Part shown: positions 47,571 to 60,328 of the stretch, one piece after another
How the letters are laid out: each line of letters begins with the position of its first letter
Position numbering within the stretch: the stretch's first letter is position 1
DNA from: Ehretia macrophylla
Taxonomy: Eukaryota; Streptophyta; Magnoliopsida; Boraginales; Ehretiaceae
Direction: 5' to 3'
NCBI GenBank assembly: GCA_037974665.1
Contig: CM075768.1
Location: 13,631,001-13,695,000 of the forward strand
Length of the DNA: 64,000 nt
Position numbers and translations under genes: made by a program
Notes under the pieces: model-generated
What the model was told of the DNA's origin: nothing
Databases searched by the model: none
Seen by the model: only the letters and a program-made list of their open reading frames with translations

Positions 47571-49082
47571 GAGCGCAGGCAGAAAACTTCTAAAGGGAAT
47601 CTGAACTCCTTGCTGCTATGCCATCCGGGCAGTTCCTTGCCTGCCAGGCAACTTTATACTAGTCTTCAATATCTTTCACATAGAAATTCTGGCTTTTCAA
47701 TAGATGACAACCCTTTTATTATACTTGTGCTGGACAAGAGGTTAAACTACTAAAGTTTAGATGTCTAAGTTGAAAATGCTACTTTTATGACTCATTCTTT
47801 ACCAACTCCTTTGAAAGCACATTTCAAAACTAATATATCTCTTAAATAAAGAAAAAGATCTTCTATGTGTGTTACACACCCATTCTCAAGAAGCTATCCA
47901 AACTAAGGATATTGACTTTCATATTGAGTGCATACTATATATTAAAGGTATGTTTTTTTATAAATTTTAATTTTATCACTTCCTTCCTACCCATTTGTTA
48001 GGTCTTTGCCCCATAATCAAAATGCCTCATGTCGTGGTCATTCTAGATTTTTCTTATGCAAAATAAAGTACGCCTTCCTCATTCTCTTGCTTGGAGATTT
48101 GAACAACATTGGATTACTTATCAGGATCAAAATTATTATTTTACCATCATGTAGCATAATGACCAAATATGTGACTGTTATAACAGGAGATATTTTCTAT
48201 TTCCACGCCCAGGACTTGATTTTCTTCTTCCAATCTTCATCTTACCTCTTTATACACAAAATTCTTTTTATTAATTCTTTTGTTGTTTTAGCCTATAGAA
48301 ATTTTCTCTACCTCAACTTCTTCCTCGATTATTATTGCCACGTCCTGTACTTTGAGAACTTCTAGCTTTTAAGTACTTCTGTTCTTGTAGGTTAAGCTTT
48401 GATTCAAAAGCTTATTTGATCATACCAAAATTAGAAGTCTTTTGCTTACATTGTTTAGGCACTTGGAATGTTTCAAGCAATTCTTCTATGGTGAGTTGAT
48501 CAAAATTTCTTGATTATTGAATTATCACCACTACATGCTCGAAATTCTTTGTGAGGGATCAAAAATTTTTCACTAGCACTCTAATATCTTCAATATTTTC
48601 TCTGTTTTTATTGATCAATAATTAAAAGCAAGTGAGAAAAATAATCAAGATTAGATTCACCTTCTCATATGTGAATATCTTTGAACTCACCTTGAAGTAT
48701 TTTCATTTTGACACAATTTAGTCTTATGAATAGAGTGGCAAGTTTATCTCGTGCTTCTTTGCTTGATTTTTCTTCAAAAAAATTTCATGAATATGGATTC
48801 ACCAGCACCATAGTAAAGGAAAAATAATACTTTCTTTTCAACATTTCTTTCTTATTCCACAAAAAAAAAGTATTTTATTTCGTGGTGATGGTTGCTTCAA
48901 CTTCTGCAGTGGGTTCTACAAATCTGTTCATTATAATCTCCTGAAGATATTGACAACCAAATAGAGGTTTCAACACGCCCCCACAAGTATAGGCGGAGTT
49001 CATTTTTTAACCTTGCACTTAGACAATTTTAATATTTTTAAATGGGTGACAGTGAGTTTTGAACCCAGGATCTTTTGATACT
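47571..49082 (-). pseudogene. Outer minus-strand copia: gag and protease remnant
   Basis: The minus strand shows a decayed copia gag, best near 48480-48560 (SLTKNFEHVVV, QLTIEELLETFQ; usual LTxxFxHVVxxIEExKDLxxLTIEELLGSLQ). A probable protease segment (HFDYGAKT, usual LDSGCSNHMTG) lies near 48010-48040. 47580-47990 is too decayed to read. Plus-strand frames at 48006-48365 are shadows. Confidence 0.55.
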
Positions 49083-49420
49083 TAGGCTCTGATACCATGT
49101 TAACATTGATGAATGATTCACTCACTTAGTTTGCTAAGTAAGCATGGCTATGATGCTATTATGTTGGATAACTTGCTAACTAAGTGTGGTTATGATGCAT
49201 TATGTTGGACACTATTTTGGATTTGTGAATCCAGGTGAAAAAATATAAGTAAATAATATATTTTAATTTTCTAAGTACAATTTATATTTCTTACAAGAAT
49301 AAACTTGTAAAAATTGACTATTCTCAATTATAATTAATCATTCTTTCTTTGAGACAAAAGCATTAGTGAATCTACTCTCATCTATTATTACAAGTGTTAA
49401 GGTGTAAAATCCATTGTTTG
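49083..49420 (-). repeat. Outer minus-strand copia: primer site and 5' LTR
   Basis: Plus-strand TAGGCTCTGATACCA (49083-49097) is the reverse complement of the initiator methionine primer site. The LTR starts right after (TGTTAACATTG, 49098) and resembles 20094-20292 in its middle. The outer end, near 49420, is approximate. Confidence 0.6.
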
Positions 49421-49610
49421 AGTCGAGTACCTAACTTGCAAAACAAAGGTACCATCGGTGGTTGTCTTCGGAGACCTTATTCGACGATCAAGTCTGTTAA
49501 ATCGGTCCGAGTACGAAAAGTATAATACAGATTAAATAAGTTGCTATTTTAGGTAAAGAGTGAGTTACCTTTTGTGACTCTTAGTGTACTATTTATACTA
49601 TTAAATAAAG
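49421..49610 (-). repeat. LTR-like fragment joined to truncated Tat integrase
   Basis: On the minus strand a TATAAATAG box (near 49596) is followed by AGAGTCACAAAAGG-type leader sequence and CGAATAAGGTCTCCGAAGAC. This looks like the R-U5 part of an Athila/Tat-type LTR, but it does not match the LTR at 54233-54700. Its partner is not in the window. Confidence 0.35.
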
Positions 49611-50249
49611 AATCTTTTAGGCTATAGTAATCAACAGCCACAAAAACATGTTTCTTCTTACCCACATTGTTCGGGAGCAGCCCGATAATGTGTAAACCCC
49701 ACTAATAGAACGACCACAAGCTTAACATTACTATCAAATCCACCGCGGGTTTCCTCTAAACATTGGAAAATCGTTGGCAAATATCACACCACTTCACAAA
49801 TTCCTTAGCATCCTGCTCTAGGGTCGGCCAAAAATAGTCTTGTCTTAAGGCCTTCCGAGCTAAAGCTTTACCTCTGAGGTGGTTCCCGCATATGCCTTCA
49901 TGGATTTCTCTCAATATGCAATTTTCATCATCGAGTCCTATACACTTCAAAAGGGGCCAAGTATAAGCTCTCTTATATAGCTACCTAGCATGATAATAAA
50001 CTACAAAGCCTGCCTCTCAATCTTCTGAGCCACTTTCTCATCAGCCAGGACCATACCCCCATCGAGGAAATCCAGGATTGGCTTAGTCCAATCCAAACTC
50101 TCATTCAACTCTGCAACTGCGTCTCTAACAATCTGAACTCTTAGCTCAAAAACCTCATCTACATGAACTAGCGCGGGGTTGTTCTCTCCAGCAGCTAATT
50201 TGGACAAGACATTAGCTCTAACATTCTCTTTTCTCGGGATCTGTTGCAC
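49611..50249 (-). pseudogene. Tat-clade gypsy: integrase N-terminal part
   Basis: Minus strand: QQIPRKENVRANVLSKLA (end of the RNase H linker), WTKPILDFL, then CILREIHEGICGNHLRGKALARK and YFWPTLEQDAKEFVKWCDICQRF, an intact HHCC zinc motif. After a stop it continues GLHIIGLLPNNVGKKKHVFVAVDYY, the start of the catalytic core, and ends near 49611. The rest of integrase is absent. Confidence 0.85.
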
Positions 50250-50258
50250 CCAAAACCT

Positions 50259-50597
50259 TTAGAATCCTAAGACCAATTCTTTGACCTTGCAAAGGTAAGC
50301 AAGTATCACAACATCTTTAGCCTCGAATTCTCCAAACACCTGATTAATAATCAGCTGAGAATCAGTGTACATCTCTATCGTCTGGGCCCCGAGCTGAGCC
50401 GCTATCTTCATGCTTACCAATAATGCCTCATACTCTGTCTCATTTTTTGAAGTCAGGAATGAAAACTTTAGAGAGTATTGGTGCTCATGTCCCATCGGGT
50501 CGAGAATCATAACTCCAGCTCCGCTGCCCGATTTACCTAGAACCCCTATTTTCCTGGATCTTCCAGACCTCTTCTGGATTGTGTTCGGCTCAGCCAA
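50259..50597 (-). pseudogene. Tat-clade gypsy: additional (plant-type) RNase H
   Basis: Reads GSGAGVMILDPMGHEHQYSL, then KNETEYEALLVSMKIAAQLG and MYTDSQLIINQVFGEFEAKD. This is an archaeal/plant-type RNase H with the E and D positions visible (ETEYEAL, TDSQL). An extra RNase H after the retroviral-type one is the hallmark of the Tat lineage. The first Asp (usual VDGS) is not seen in this frame. Confidence 0.85.
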
Positions 50598-51436
50598 TGC
50601 ATTCTACTACAAAATCAGTAACTGCTTGAGCTTTAATAGCCATCCTCGACTGATACAATATGTCGAACTGACTCAACTCTACTGCCCATTTGAGAAGTCT
50701 GGCCAAGGCTTCTGGCTTGTGGAAAATGGACCTGAGTAGCGTATCAGTCATCACTTTGATGGTATATACATCAAAATAGGGTCTTAATTTTTTGGATGCT
50801 ATGATTAGAGCCAAATAAATCTTCTCCAAAGAGGAGTACCTCGTCTCGGCACCCTTGAGGGTTTTGCTAACAAAGTAAACAGGTTTCTAATCCTTGCCTT
50901 CTTCTTAGACCATCGCAGCTATCATCGATGTACTTGAGCATTCCAAATATAATACCAACTATTCCCCTCCTCAGGCCGGGAAACCAGAGACGGCGAAGAT
51001 AGGTACATCTTCAAATCGTCAAATGCCTTCTGATACTCCTCCGTCTACTCAAAAATTTTAGGATTTCTTAGAACTTTAAGAGAGATATACACTTATCTAT
51101 TGACCTGGACATGAACCGGCTCAAAGCAACCACTCTGTTTGTTATATCCTGAACGTCATTCATGTAGCTCGGTAGGGCCAGATCCAATATAGCCTGAATC
51201 TTTTCCGGGTTGGACTTTATTCCCTAAGCCATGACCATGAAACCCAAGAACGTTTCGGCCTTAACTCCAAACACACACTTTTGTGGATTCAGTTTGATCC
51301 TAAAGTTCTCCATAGTAGTAAAGGCTTTCCCTAGGTCGGCAATGTGATCCTCAGCCTTCTTGCTTTTAAACAACATGTCATCAACATAAATCTCCATATT
51401 GCACCTGATTTGGGACTTGAAGACTTTGTTCACCAC
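50590..51436 (-). pseudogene. Tat-clade gypsy: RT second half and RNase H
   Basis: RT part (51436 down): MEIYVDDMLFKSKKAEDHI with an intact YVDD, then NFRIKLNPQKCVFGVKAETFLGF. Decayed thumb and connection follow with frameshifts. RNase H (50829 down) reads YLALIIASKKLRPYFDVYTI, VMTDTLLRSIFHKPEA and LSQFDILYQSRMAIKAQAVTDFV. Several stops. Confidence 0.83.
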
Positions 51437-52146
51437 TAGTAAGTGATCCTTGCATTCTTGAGACCTAATTACATGGCCTCATAGTAGTAAAGTCCCTTGT
51501 TAATGATAAACACTATCTTCTCTCAGTCCCCAAGAGCTATATTGATTTAGTTGTACCCCTTGAAAGCATCTATAAAGGTGAGAAACTCACACCCCGAGGT
51601 GGCGTCGACCATCTAATCGATCCAAGGCAAAAGAAAGCAATCCTTAAGGCATGCCTTGTTCAGGTCAGTGAAGTTAATACACAGTCTCCACTTGTGCGGG
51701 GTCTTTGGAACCAAAACCACATTAGAAAACCAGGTTGGGTACACAATCTCACAGATGTGGCCTGCATCTATCAACTTATCCACTTCCTCGGAAATGACTT
51801 TCTGCTTATCATAATGGAAATGCATTCACTTCTTCTGTACCGGTCGGTAAGCGAGCTCAACATTCAAATGATATTCAATTACGTTCAGGTCAATACCTGT
51901 CATATCAGTAGCAGGCCAAGCAAATGTACTTTCATTCTGCAAAATGAATTGGCTTATACCTTTCTTGAGGTGGTTGGGAAGCTCATTTCCGATCTTAGCC
52001 TTCTTACTGTCATCGAACAGTTGGATTTCCTGCAAGTCCTCGGCGGGGCTTCCCCACTTGGCATCCCTCTTCTCCTCGGCCAAGTTCGGGCTCCAATATG
52101 CTTGGTACTTCGGGTGCATGGAAGTCTCATAACACTCCCAAGCTGA
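51437..52146 (-). pseudogene. Tat-clade gypsy: PR-RT linker and RT first half
   Basis: Minus strand: KIGNELPNHLKKGISQFI, FAWPATDMTGIDLNVIEYHL, KQKVISEEVDKLIDAGHIC, YPTWFSNVVLVPKTPHKWRL and CINFTDLNKACLKDCFLLP, then a decayed fingers/palm part. These are standard Tat RT blocks. Plus-strand frames at 51694-52146 are shadows. Confidence 0.85.
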
Positions 52147-52149
52147 AAG

Positions 52150-52587
52150 TTAGGCTTCTTTGAGCTCTACAATACCCATGGGGGTTGGAAACTTCAGCAT
52201 CTGATGATAGGTAAAAGGAACCACTCTGAAGTAGTTTAGGGCCACCCGACCCAAGATCCCATTGTAGGCAGAGTTGCAGTCCAACACAATAAAGTTAGCC
52301 TGCATGGTGATGCGTTTGTCTTCCACCTCTAGAGTTAATGGGAGGTTGATTATCCCCTCAACCTTATATATGTGCCTAGTGAATCTTGCCAAGGTTCCTC
52401 TCAATAGCTTTAGCTGACTCCGATCCAGCCCTAGCTGCTCTAAAGCTTTCAGGAAGATTACCTCTGTCGAGCTCCTTACATCTATCATAATCCTCCTGAC
52501 TATGTGGTTGAAGATGGCTACACTGATCATCAACGGGTCATCATATGAAAGCAATACTCCTTCCAAGTCATCCGAGGAGAAGGTCAT
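52150..52587 (-). pseudogene. Tat-clade gypsy: aspartic protease
   Basis: MTFSSDDLEGVLLSYDDPLM leads to IMIDVRSSTEVIFLKALEQL, the protease active site (usual DxGSS, here D-V-R-S-S, with a Gly-to-Arg change next to the catalytic Asp), then YNGILGRVALNYFRVVPFTYH. 145 codons open. The Gly change would be expected to harm the enzyme. Confidence 0.8.
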
Positions 52588-52599
52588 TATTTACAGGCC

Positions 52600-54010
52600 T
52601 CAGGTTACACCCACTACAGGCCCCTGCTCATGCCCGACCTGAGCATACCCTTTCCGACTTGCTGAGGTTTCTCATCCAGAAACAAGACCTCTTGTAATGG
52701 TCTTGATGACAGCCTGGTGAATACCACCCAGAGCTTGCCTCGGAGGGCTTTTCTCTCTCTCCCTTCCTCTTCCCTGATCTTGATTACAAGGTAGCTGACC
52801 CGCAATATACCTCCTCAAATGCCCTCTGGCGATTAAGTCCTCGATCTCCTACTTCAGCTCTTTTCAATCCTCTGTGTTATGCTAGAAATCATTGTGAAAT
52901 CAGTAGAACTTGTTCTTTGGCCTCTTCTCGGGCCGACCACCCATCTTAGGTGGGGTGGTATGTTGTACAGGGTCTGCACCTCCATCAAGATTTGTTCCCT
53001 CGGAGTGTTAAGGGGTGTGAACACTGTGAACCTTGGCTCTTGTCCCTATTGCTACTACTTTTATCACCCTGGGCTTTATTTCAAGGCTGACTCTTCGGTG
53101 CAGAGGACTTTCGCTTTTTTGCCAACTCCTTCTCATTGTCATCATCTATCTTTGCCTGATGGATCTTCTCAACATGGATGTACCCTTGGGCCCTGACCAT
53201 CAGTCAGATATGGTATTCACTCGATTGAGCATAGGCCAATGACGATATAAGAGCTCCCGAGCTAAGCCCACTTTGGTAGGCCATCAACGCCATGGAATCC
53301 TCGAGATGAGGGATCCAGAAAGGCTCTTTGTTAAACCGGGTCGTATATGACCTCAAGGTCTCCCCCTTCTATTGTTGTACTGCCAACAGCGATGAAATAT
53401 GTCGAGTCGGTCGTTAGCTACTGGCAAACTGACCCAAGAAAGCCTCCGTTATCTTTGAGAATACATCAATTGACCCGGACAGAATCCCCTGATACCAAGT
53501 CAACGCATTTCCCACAAATGTGGTTAGGAATGCCTTACACTTCACTGTGTCGGTCATGTCATGAAGAGTCATATAGTGGTCAAAATTTCTAAGGTGGTTG
53601 GTCGGATCTCCATCTCCGTTGTACATGGCCAGATTAGGCATGTGGTTACCCGCAGGCAAATGAGTGGCCAAAATGGCAGGGGTCAAGGGACTAACCCTGA
53701 GCTGATGAATGACTTTAGTGATCGCTGCAGCAATCTTAGTAGGTTCGGGCTCAACATAGACTTTCCCTCTTTCATTTCGTTATCTCGGGGCGATTAATAA
53801 GCCCTGAGGAACCCCAATTGCCAGCTTCGTTCTGAGCTCCTCATATCTGCTGCGGCACGACTTACTTCATACCCCGAGTCGACTATATGAACCTGGGGTC
53901 GGTGCTGCAGTGGAGCCGCCTGATTTGCAGTAAGGCAACTCACCGTGTCTTGGAGCTCTTTAAACATCTGGAACAACTATTTCAACTCGGGACTCATAGA
54001 GGCCGTTGGA
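52600..54010 (-). pseudogene. Tat-clade gypsy: gag
   Basis: Gag from about 54010 down: MFKELQDTVSCLTANQAAPL, then LATHLPAGNHMPNLAMYNGD, DPTNHLRNFDHYMTLHDMTD, VKCKAFLTTFVGNALTWYQG, GETLRSYTTRFNKE and LISSLAYAQSSEYHI, ending with the knuckle-like FHNDF.HNTEDW (usual YHRDHGHNTEEC). Stops and frameshifts are frequent. Plus-strand frames here are shadows. Confidence 0.82.
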
Positions 54011-54210
54011 TCCACCATTTCGGATTAGGAAATATTAGTGGCTAAGTGTATACGCTGGCTTGGTCTAGCGCGGGCTTAGGTTAAGTTTGTGTTAGAGGCC
54101 GTTTCAGGTATCCCGTTTGAGGGTGGAGGGTCCCCGACTGCACGATTATGGCTTTTAGTGCTCACTATAATGGTTTTTCTTAGTGGGTTGGTGGGAAAAC
54201 AAGGAAGAGG

Positions 54211-54232
54211 ATTTCCCACAGACGACGCCAAC
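54211..54232 (-). other. Primer-binding site of the Tat element
   Basis: Minus strand TTGGCGTCGTCTGTGGGAAA, the primer site typical of Tat/Athila elements, just inside the LTR. It differs from the methionine-tRNA sites of all other elements in the window. Confidence 0.8.
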
Positions 54233-54700
54233 TGATACGGGTGGAAAACTTGCATCCGGTCGAGCTCAGCAACTCGACCTCAAGAACCTGACCTGCAAAA
54301 GAAAGGAATGAACAGTAGGGGTAGTGGCCCGTGTTTTTCCTCGGGTATGAGAGTGATTAATATGTCCGAGATGAATGGTAGGTAGTTGAGAGCAATAAAT
54401 ATGCATGGGTTACCTGATAATGGCTGGTGAGCAGACTATTTATACTAACATTGATTACGAGCAGCAATTAATGCTTAATGTTTCCCGACACAATTCACGC
54501 CTGCCCGAGCTCAATATCCAGCGGACAAAACTATTGTCCAACAGATAAAGCTATTGTCCAATTATTAAAGTCGGGCACTACCTTTATGTCACATCAAACG
54601 TGAATGTTAGGCTGGAGAAGTAGTGCGAGTTAAATACGGGTCAAGTCATACCGCCCTAAGTTGGGAAGATCTGCTCCGACTTGGGTTTACACCCATATCA
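54233..54700 (-). repeat. 5' LTR of the Tat element (468 bp)
   Basis: Ends TGATACGGGT and ACCCATATCA form an inverted repeat of 10 bp with one mismatch. Directly outside, AAAGC (54701-54705) starts sequence homologous to the upstream regions of PRX-A and PRX-C. Thus the Tat element entered the upstream region of peroxidase unit B. The partner LTR is missing. Confidence 0.78.
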
Positions 54701-56334
54701 AAAGCTATTTCAATAAACTTGTTGCCAATTTGTATGTCAACAAAAATAACATACGCAGTTCGTTAGCATGGTACATGGTTAAGTTACCTTTTGCTGATTC
54801 CATCCACACCATGGCTTCAATTTTTTATAAGGTAATAGGAATAGGAAATCACGACATTGAGTACATTACACCAGCATTTCTCAGCACTACACTCGCATTT
54901 CAACCACACTAGGTGATAGCTCCATATATATTAATGATTCAGATTTAATTATTAGTCCGTCATCACATTGCATTTATTCAATTGATTCAAAGTACTTAAA
55001 TTTATAATAATAACAGTAAAAATTTAAATAATTATAAACTCAATATATATATTTTACACAACTAATATAGGATGGGGTATTACGTATTGCATAATCAACT
55101 TGGTAAACCAAATATTCAGTGCTAAAAAAGCCTGCGATATATACTTTTCGCAAGTGCATTCGAGACCAAGAAGCTGTCTAAAATTAATTAGCTACTATGT
55201 AAACCAGGTCAATCATATCCGATGAGCCAATAAAATATTAAAATTCCTTTGAACTAGCACGTTTTGGCCCCTAAATGCGAGGTCAACTTCATTTAAGTAA
55301 TAATTTTATTTCATTATTCCGAACATCTCATCGGCACGTAACGTATACTTCTTTCTTTATTCAATATGTTGCTGGTGGCGACTGATCGACTTCGATTGTG
55401 AAGGGATAATTGATGATGCGGCTTCTGGAAACAAGTAATAATTTAAATCTAATAGAAGAGACAACCGTGGCACTAAAATTATGGTTTACACACCGACAGA
55501 CAAAAGGAAAAAAAACAAAAAAAAGTTTTATATAGCAAGACAATTGCGATTCAACTCTTTTGTTTCAATGATTGTAATGCACATCATCAATTATTTTGTA
55601 GTTCTGAACTGTTCAAAAACTTCTGATCCAACTGGAGTCATGAAATGTTTAAAGGATTTTTTTTTTTTTTTTGTCAAAAATAATATTGTTAATTAAAAAT
55701 AAGACATACAAGAACTCACTAGATTTGAATTATACAAGACCCTAAAAGAAACACACTCATACTAACCAGAAAATATACAATCAGTATATACAATTCTACC
55801 GGGATGAAAACCACCATATAGGAGGAAGAAGACCTATCAGAATTGCTAAAACAACTCAAGTTGGCACAGAGGTGGCTCGCACTGAAGGGAGTCGGACGTG
55901 GCTAGACGAAGAAGATAGAAAAGAACAAGTATTGTGAACAACAAAGAGGAAACTCCAGTCACAATTATGAGGATTCCGAATAGCATCTAACATCAACTGA
56001 TAATATGTATAGGACACCAACATACTAAAAAACACAATATCATAAGTGAAGTTGAATTTATACATAAGATTGATAAACAAAAAGAGAAGACCAAAAAGTA
56101 TGAGAAGAGAAGAGAGAGCGCGAGAGAGAGAAGGGGAGGTCCGACTAGAAGCCAGAGCCCCAAAACCTGGAATATGGTGAGATTGGCCCAAAGATGGCAG
56201 GTAAGGATGGGGAAGAAAGATCCCGAACTGAGAGATAAATTTTTAGGCGGTATAATTGAAATGTTCAAAGGATTATGATCACTATTCCAACATAGTTTCA
56301 GACACACAAATACTATTCAATCAGTTTAAACATT
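54701..56334 (+). promoter_or_regulatory. Upstream region of truncated peroxidase copy B
   Basis: Homologous to 16350-18069 and 57275-58743: 'tttctcagcactacactcgc' near 54878, 'gaccaagaagctgtc' near 55167, 'gttttatatagcaaga' near 55525, 'gattgtaatgcacatca' near 55569. A poly(A)-tailed retroposed sequence (55659-56257) splits it about 80 bp before the start codon, just upstream of the place where a TATA-like box is found in the other copies. Confidence 0.7.
55659..56257 (-). mobile_element. Retroposed sequence, minus strand, with poly(A) tail and 17-bp target duplication
   Basis: A run of T (to 55672) on the plus strand is the poly(A) tail of a minus-strand insert. The duplication GAAATGTTTAAAGGATT (55642-55658) recurs as GAAATGTTCAAAGGATT at 56258-56274; PRX-C shows the single empty site near 58650. 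Such a tail and long duplication mean LINE-driven insertion. The 600-bp body is not recognised; minus-strand frames in it (for example with LTCHLWANLTIFQVLG) do not match a family I know. It could be a SINE, a truncated LINE 3' end or a processed transcript. Confidence 0.75.
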
Positions 56335-56394
56335 ATGGCATTTTCAAAGATTATCCCATTTTTCTTTCTTCAACTTGTTTTGGTTCTTTTTGTC
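56335..56394 (+). pseudogene. Truncated peroxidase copy B, exon 1 start only
   Basis: ATG at 56335 opens MAFSKIIPFFFLQLVLVLFV, nearly the signal peptide of PRX-A/PRX-C. Homology ends at about 56393 after 'ttggttcttttt', then unrelated AT-rich sequence follows. The Cys, His and haem-binding parts are entirely absent. It shows that a third peroxidase unit once stood between the two intact genes. Confidence 0.88.
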
Positions 56395-57234
56395 GAAATA
56401 TAAATTAATGTTAGCAATAATTATAAATTATATACTCCTATTTTTCAAAGTATGTAAAATGATTCTAAACTTAGCTCTCACAAATGTAATTGTCGTAAGA
56501 ATTTTTTTTCTCCCATAGACATAGTTATGTATAATGTTGTACACTTGTAGTAAAATAAAGTTGAATACACTAAGTGACTAAATTACTATGTCACTAAGTA
56601 TTTATAGGAAAAATTATATGTACGATTATAAAAATTGTAAAAAGAAAATGTACCTAAATCTTAAAAAAAAAATATGAAGAGACTTAAACTTGCAAGTTGC
56701 AAACTTGTAATATTATAAAAAAGATTTGATAACAAGTCATTTAATATCAATTTAAGAAATAAATTTGCTACTTGTTATTGTTAGTTTGTTAAAAAAAATA
56801 ATTACTACGACTTGCTAGTTTATTTTATTTTTTTAAATAGTTTCTACGACTTACATTGCATGCATAAAACATAATATTTTAATTTTTCCTAATAAGCTCA
56901 ACTTGTGTTTAATTTGTGTTGGACCCGAGTTGGGCTTGAGATGAACTTTATTTGGGCTTGAACTGAATCTGAGTTGGGTTTGAGTTGGGTTTGAGCGGGG
57001 CTGAACTGGACTGGACTTGGGCTCAAATGGTTTGAGTCAAAAATTATATGATATAACTCAACCCACCTATATATAGTGAATGAAGTCGAGTTGAGCCTAC
57101 TTTTATTCGAACTAAATTGAGCCTAAATTTTTATGTATTGAACTAAGTTAAATCTGTATTGACCCAACCCAAATGCCACCGCTATAACCTCCTTTGAATA
57201 CCTATCCTCCACGAAAAGGAGTTGTCTGGGACAA
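56395..57234. other. AT-rich spacer with degenerate GAGTTGGGCTT-type repeat
   Basis: Unassigned sequence after the truncated exon. At 56920-57020 words like 'gagttgggcttgag', 'tttgggcttgaa' and 'gagttgggtttgag' repeat irregularly. No coding potential is seen. Confidence 0.5.
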
Positions 57235-58743
57235 AAGCGTGTGATAGAACTTTTATATATTATTATAAGTATGCTTTAATGATTAAAGCCATTTCAATAA
57301 ACTTGTTGCCAATTTGTATGTCAAGAAAAAGTAAACTACTATGTAAATCATCCAGACAATGACTTGAATTTTCTATAAGGAAATGGGAATAGGAAATCAG
57401 GACGTTAAATACATTACATCACCATTTCTCAGCACTACACTCGCATTTGAAACACCCTAGTTGATAGCCCCATATATTGTAATAATTCAGATTTAATTAC
57501 TAGTCTTCGCAGGTGCATTCGAGACCAAGAGGCTGTTTAAAGTAAGCTACTATGTAAACCAATGAAAAAAGTCTATGTATTTTTTTTAAAGAAAAATAAA
57601 TTCAGATATTTATATATTTTTTGTTAAAAAAAACTAATTAGCCCCTAATGAGAAAAAATATATATATATTCGTATAATTAAAAAATTACGTAATTTAGTC
57701 CTTATTGATATAGATTTAAGTACTAATCTTCGCAGGTGCATTCGAGACCAAGAAGCTGTCTCAAATTAAGGTACTACGTAAACCAGGTCAATCATATCCG
57801 ATGAGCCAACAGAAATATTAAGATTCGTTTGAACTAGCACGTTTGTGCCCCTAACATGCGAGGTCAACTTCATTTAAGTTAAAATTTATTTATTTATTAC
57901 CATGGATTTGCTTCTTTTTTTTCTGTTTTTTATTTCTCCCGAAGGCAAATGCTAAATTCGAAAATTTACAGTACATTCTGGCCTAATAGTACCGTTTGTT
58001 AACTGTTATAGTACTATACCTTTCTCTACATAAAAATTTCATGAACTCTGAGATCAGCATATAAGATCCTAAAATACTATTTTTAGAGAATTAATCTTAC
58101 GATAAACTCCAAAATTCTTATCATTAACTATCATATGCCATTTAAAAAAAAAAAAAAAAATCATGACCGCCATACTTTGGTCCATGATATTGTTTAAGAT
58201 GATAAGTAAATAACATAAACCCCTCTAAAAATTTAAATTTTTAGCTAAGGTGGATAATTAACATAAGATTTTAGAGCTCATTTTGACAAGATTCATGGCT
58301 CAAATCTCTACGCTACTCATTTAAAAATAATATGTCCACATGCAAGGCTTAACATACTATGCATGCAAGGGACCATGTTGAATACAATAAGTAAATCAAA
58401 TAAACCACCTATTTAATTGTTTAAACTTTTAGATGAGGTGGTGATTTTACATATGTAACTTTCAAGATAATAGAAGAGACACAACCGTGGTATTAAAATG
58501 AAGGTACATACCGACACAAAAGAAAATAAGTTTTATATAGCAAGTGATTGCCATTCAACTCTTTTGTTTCAATGATTGTAATGCACATCAACAATTATTT
58601 TGTAGTTCTGAATTGTTCAAAAAATTATGATCCAACTGGAGTCATGAAATGTCAAAGGATTATGATCCCTATTTAAAGGACTGTCGTGTGCCCTATAGTT
58701 TCAGACACAACAAAAATTATTCAATCAGTTTCAACGTAACATT
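57235..58743 (+). promoter_or_regulatory. Upstream region of PRX-C (duplication unit C)
   Basis: Shares blocks with units A and B. A local duplication repeats 'cttcgcaggtgcattcgaga' at about 57506 and 57729, 223 bp apart. About 570 bp (57900-58465) are private to this copy and include a poly-A run near 58147 and two SINE-like phrases. The last 200 bp before the ATG match unit B up to its retroposed insert and unit A to the end. Confidence 0.65.
58670..58677 (+). promoter_or_regulatory. TATA-like box of PRX-C
   Basis: TATTTAAA lies 67 bp upstream of the ATG; 'gccctatagtttcagacac' follows, giving a likely start region. In PRX-A the same site reads AATTTAAA (17999-18006). Confidence 0.55.
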
Positions 58744-60201
<1,458 letters not shown>

Positions 60202-60328
60202 TCATAATATGCATTGCTCTGTTTGTGTTGATTTTTATTCCTTTATGTTGTTGAAAATTTTTATATAAAGATTGTCAAGTGAACATTGATGTGTTTTTGA
60301 AACAGTAATAAATCAAGTGCTTTCTTCT
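60202..60328 (+). other. 3' flank of PRX-C
   Basis: Matches 19874-19996 after PRX-A and holds the 3' untranslated region ('tatataaagattgtcaag' near 60262, 'gtaataaatcaag' near 60305 as a possible poly(A) signal). It ends where the copia LTR starts. Confidence 0.65.

Noticed and set aside
52879-53242. Plus-strand frames of 105 and 69 codons
   Set aside because: Antisense to readable Tat gag on the minus strand.
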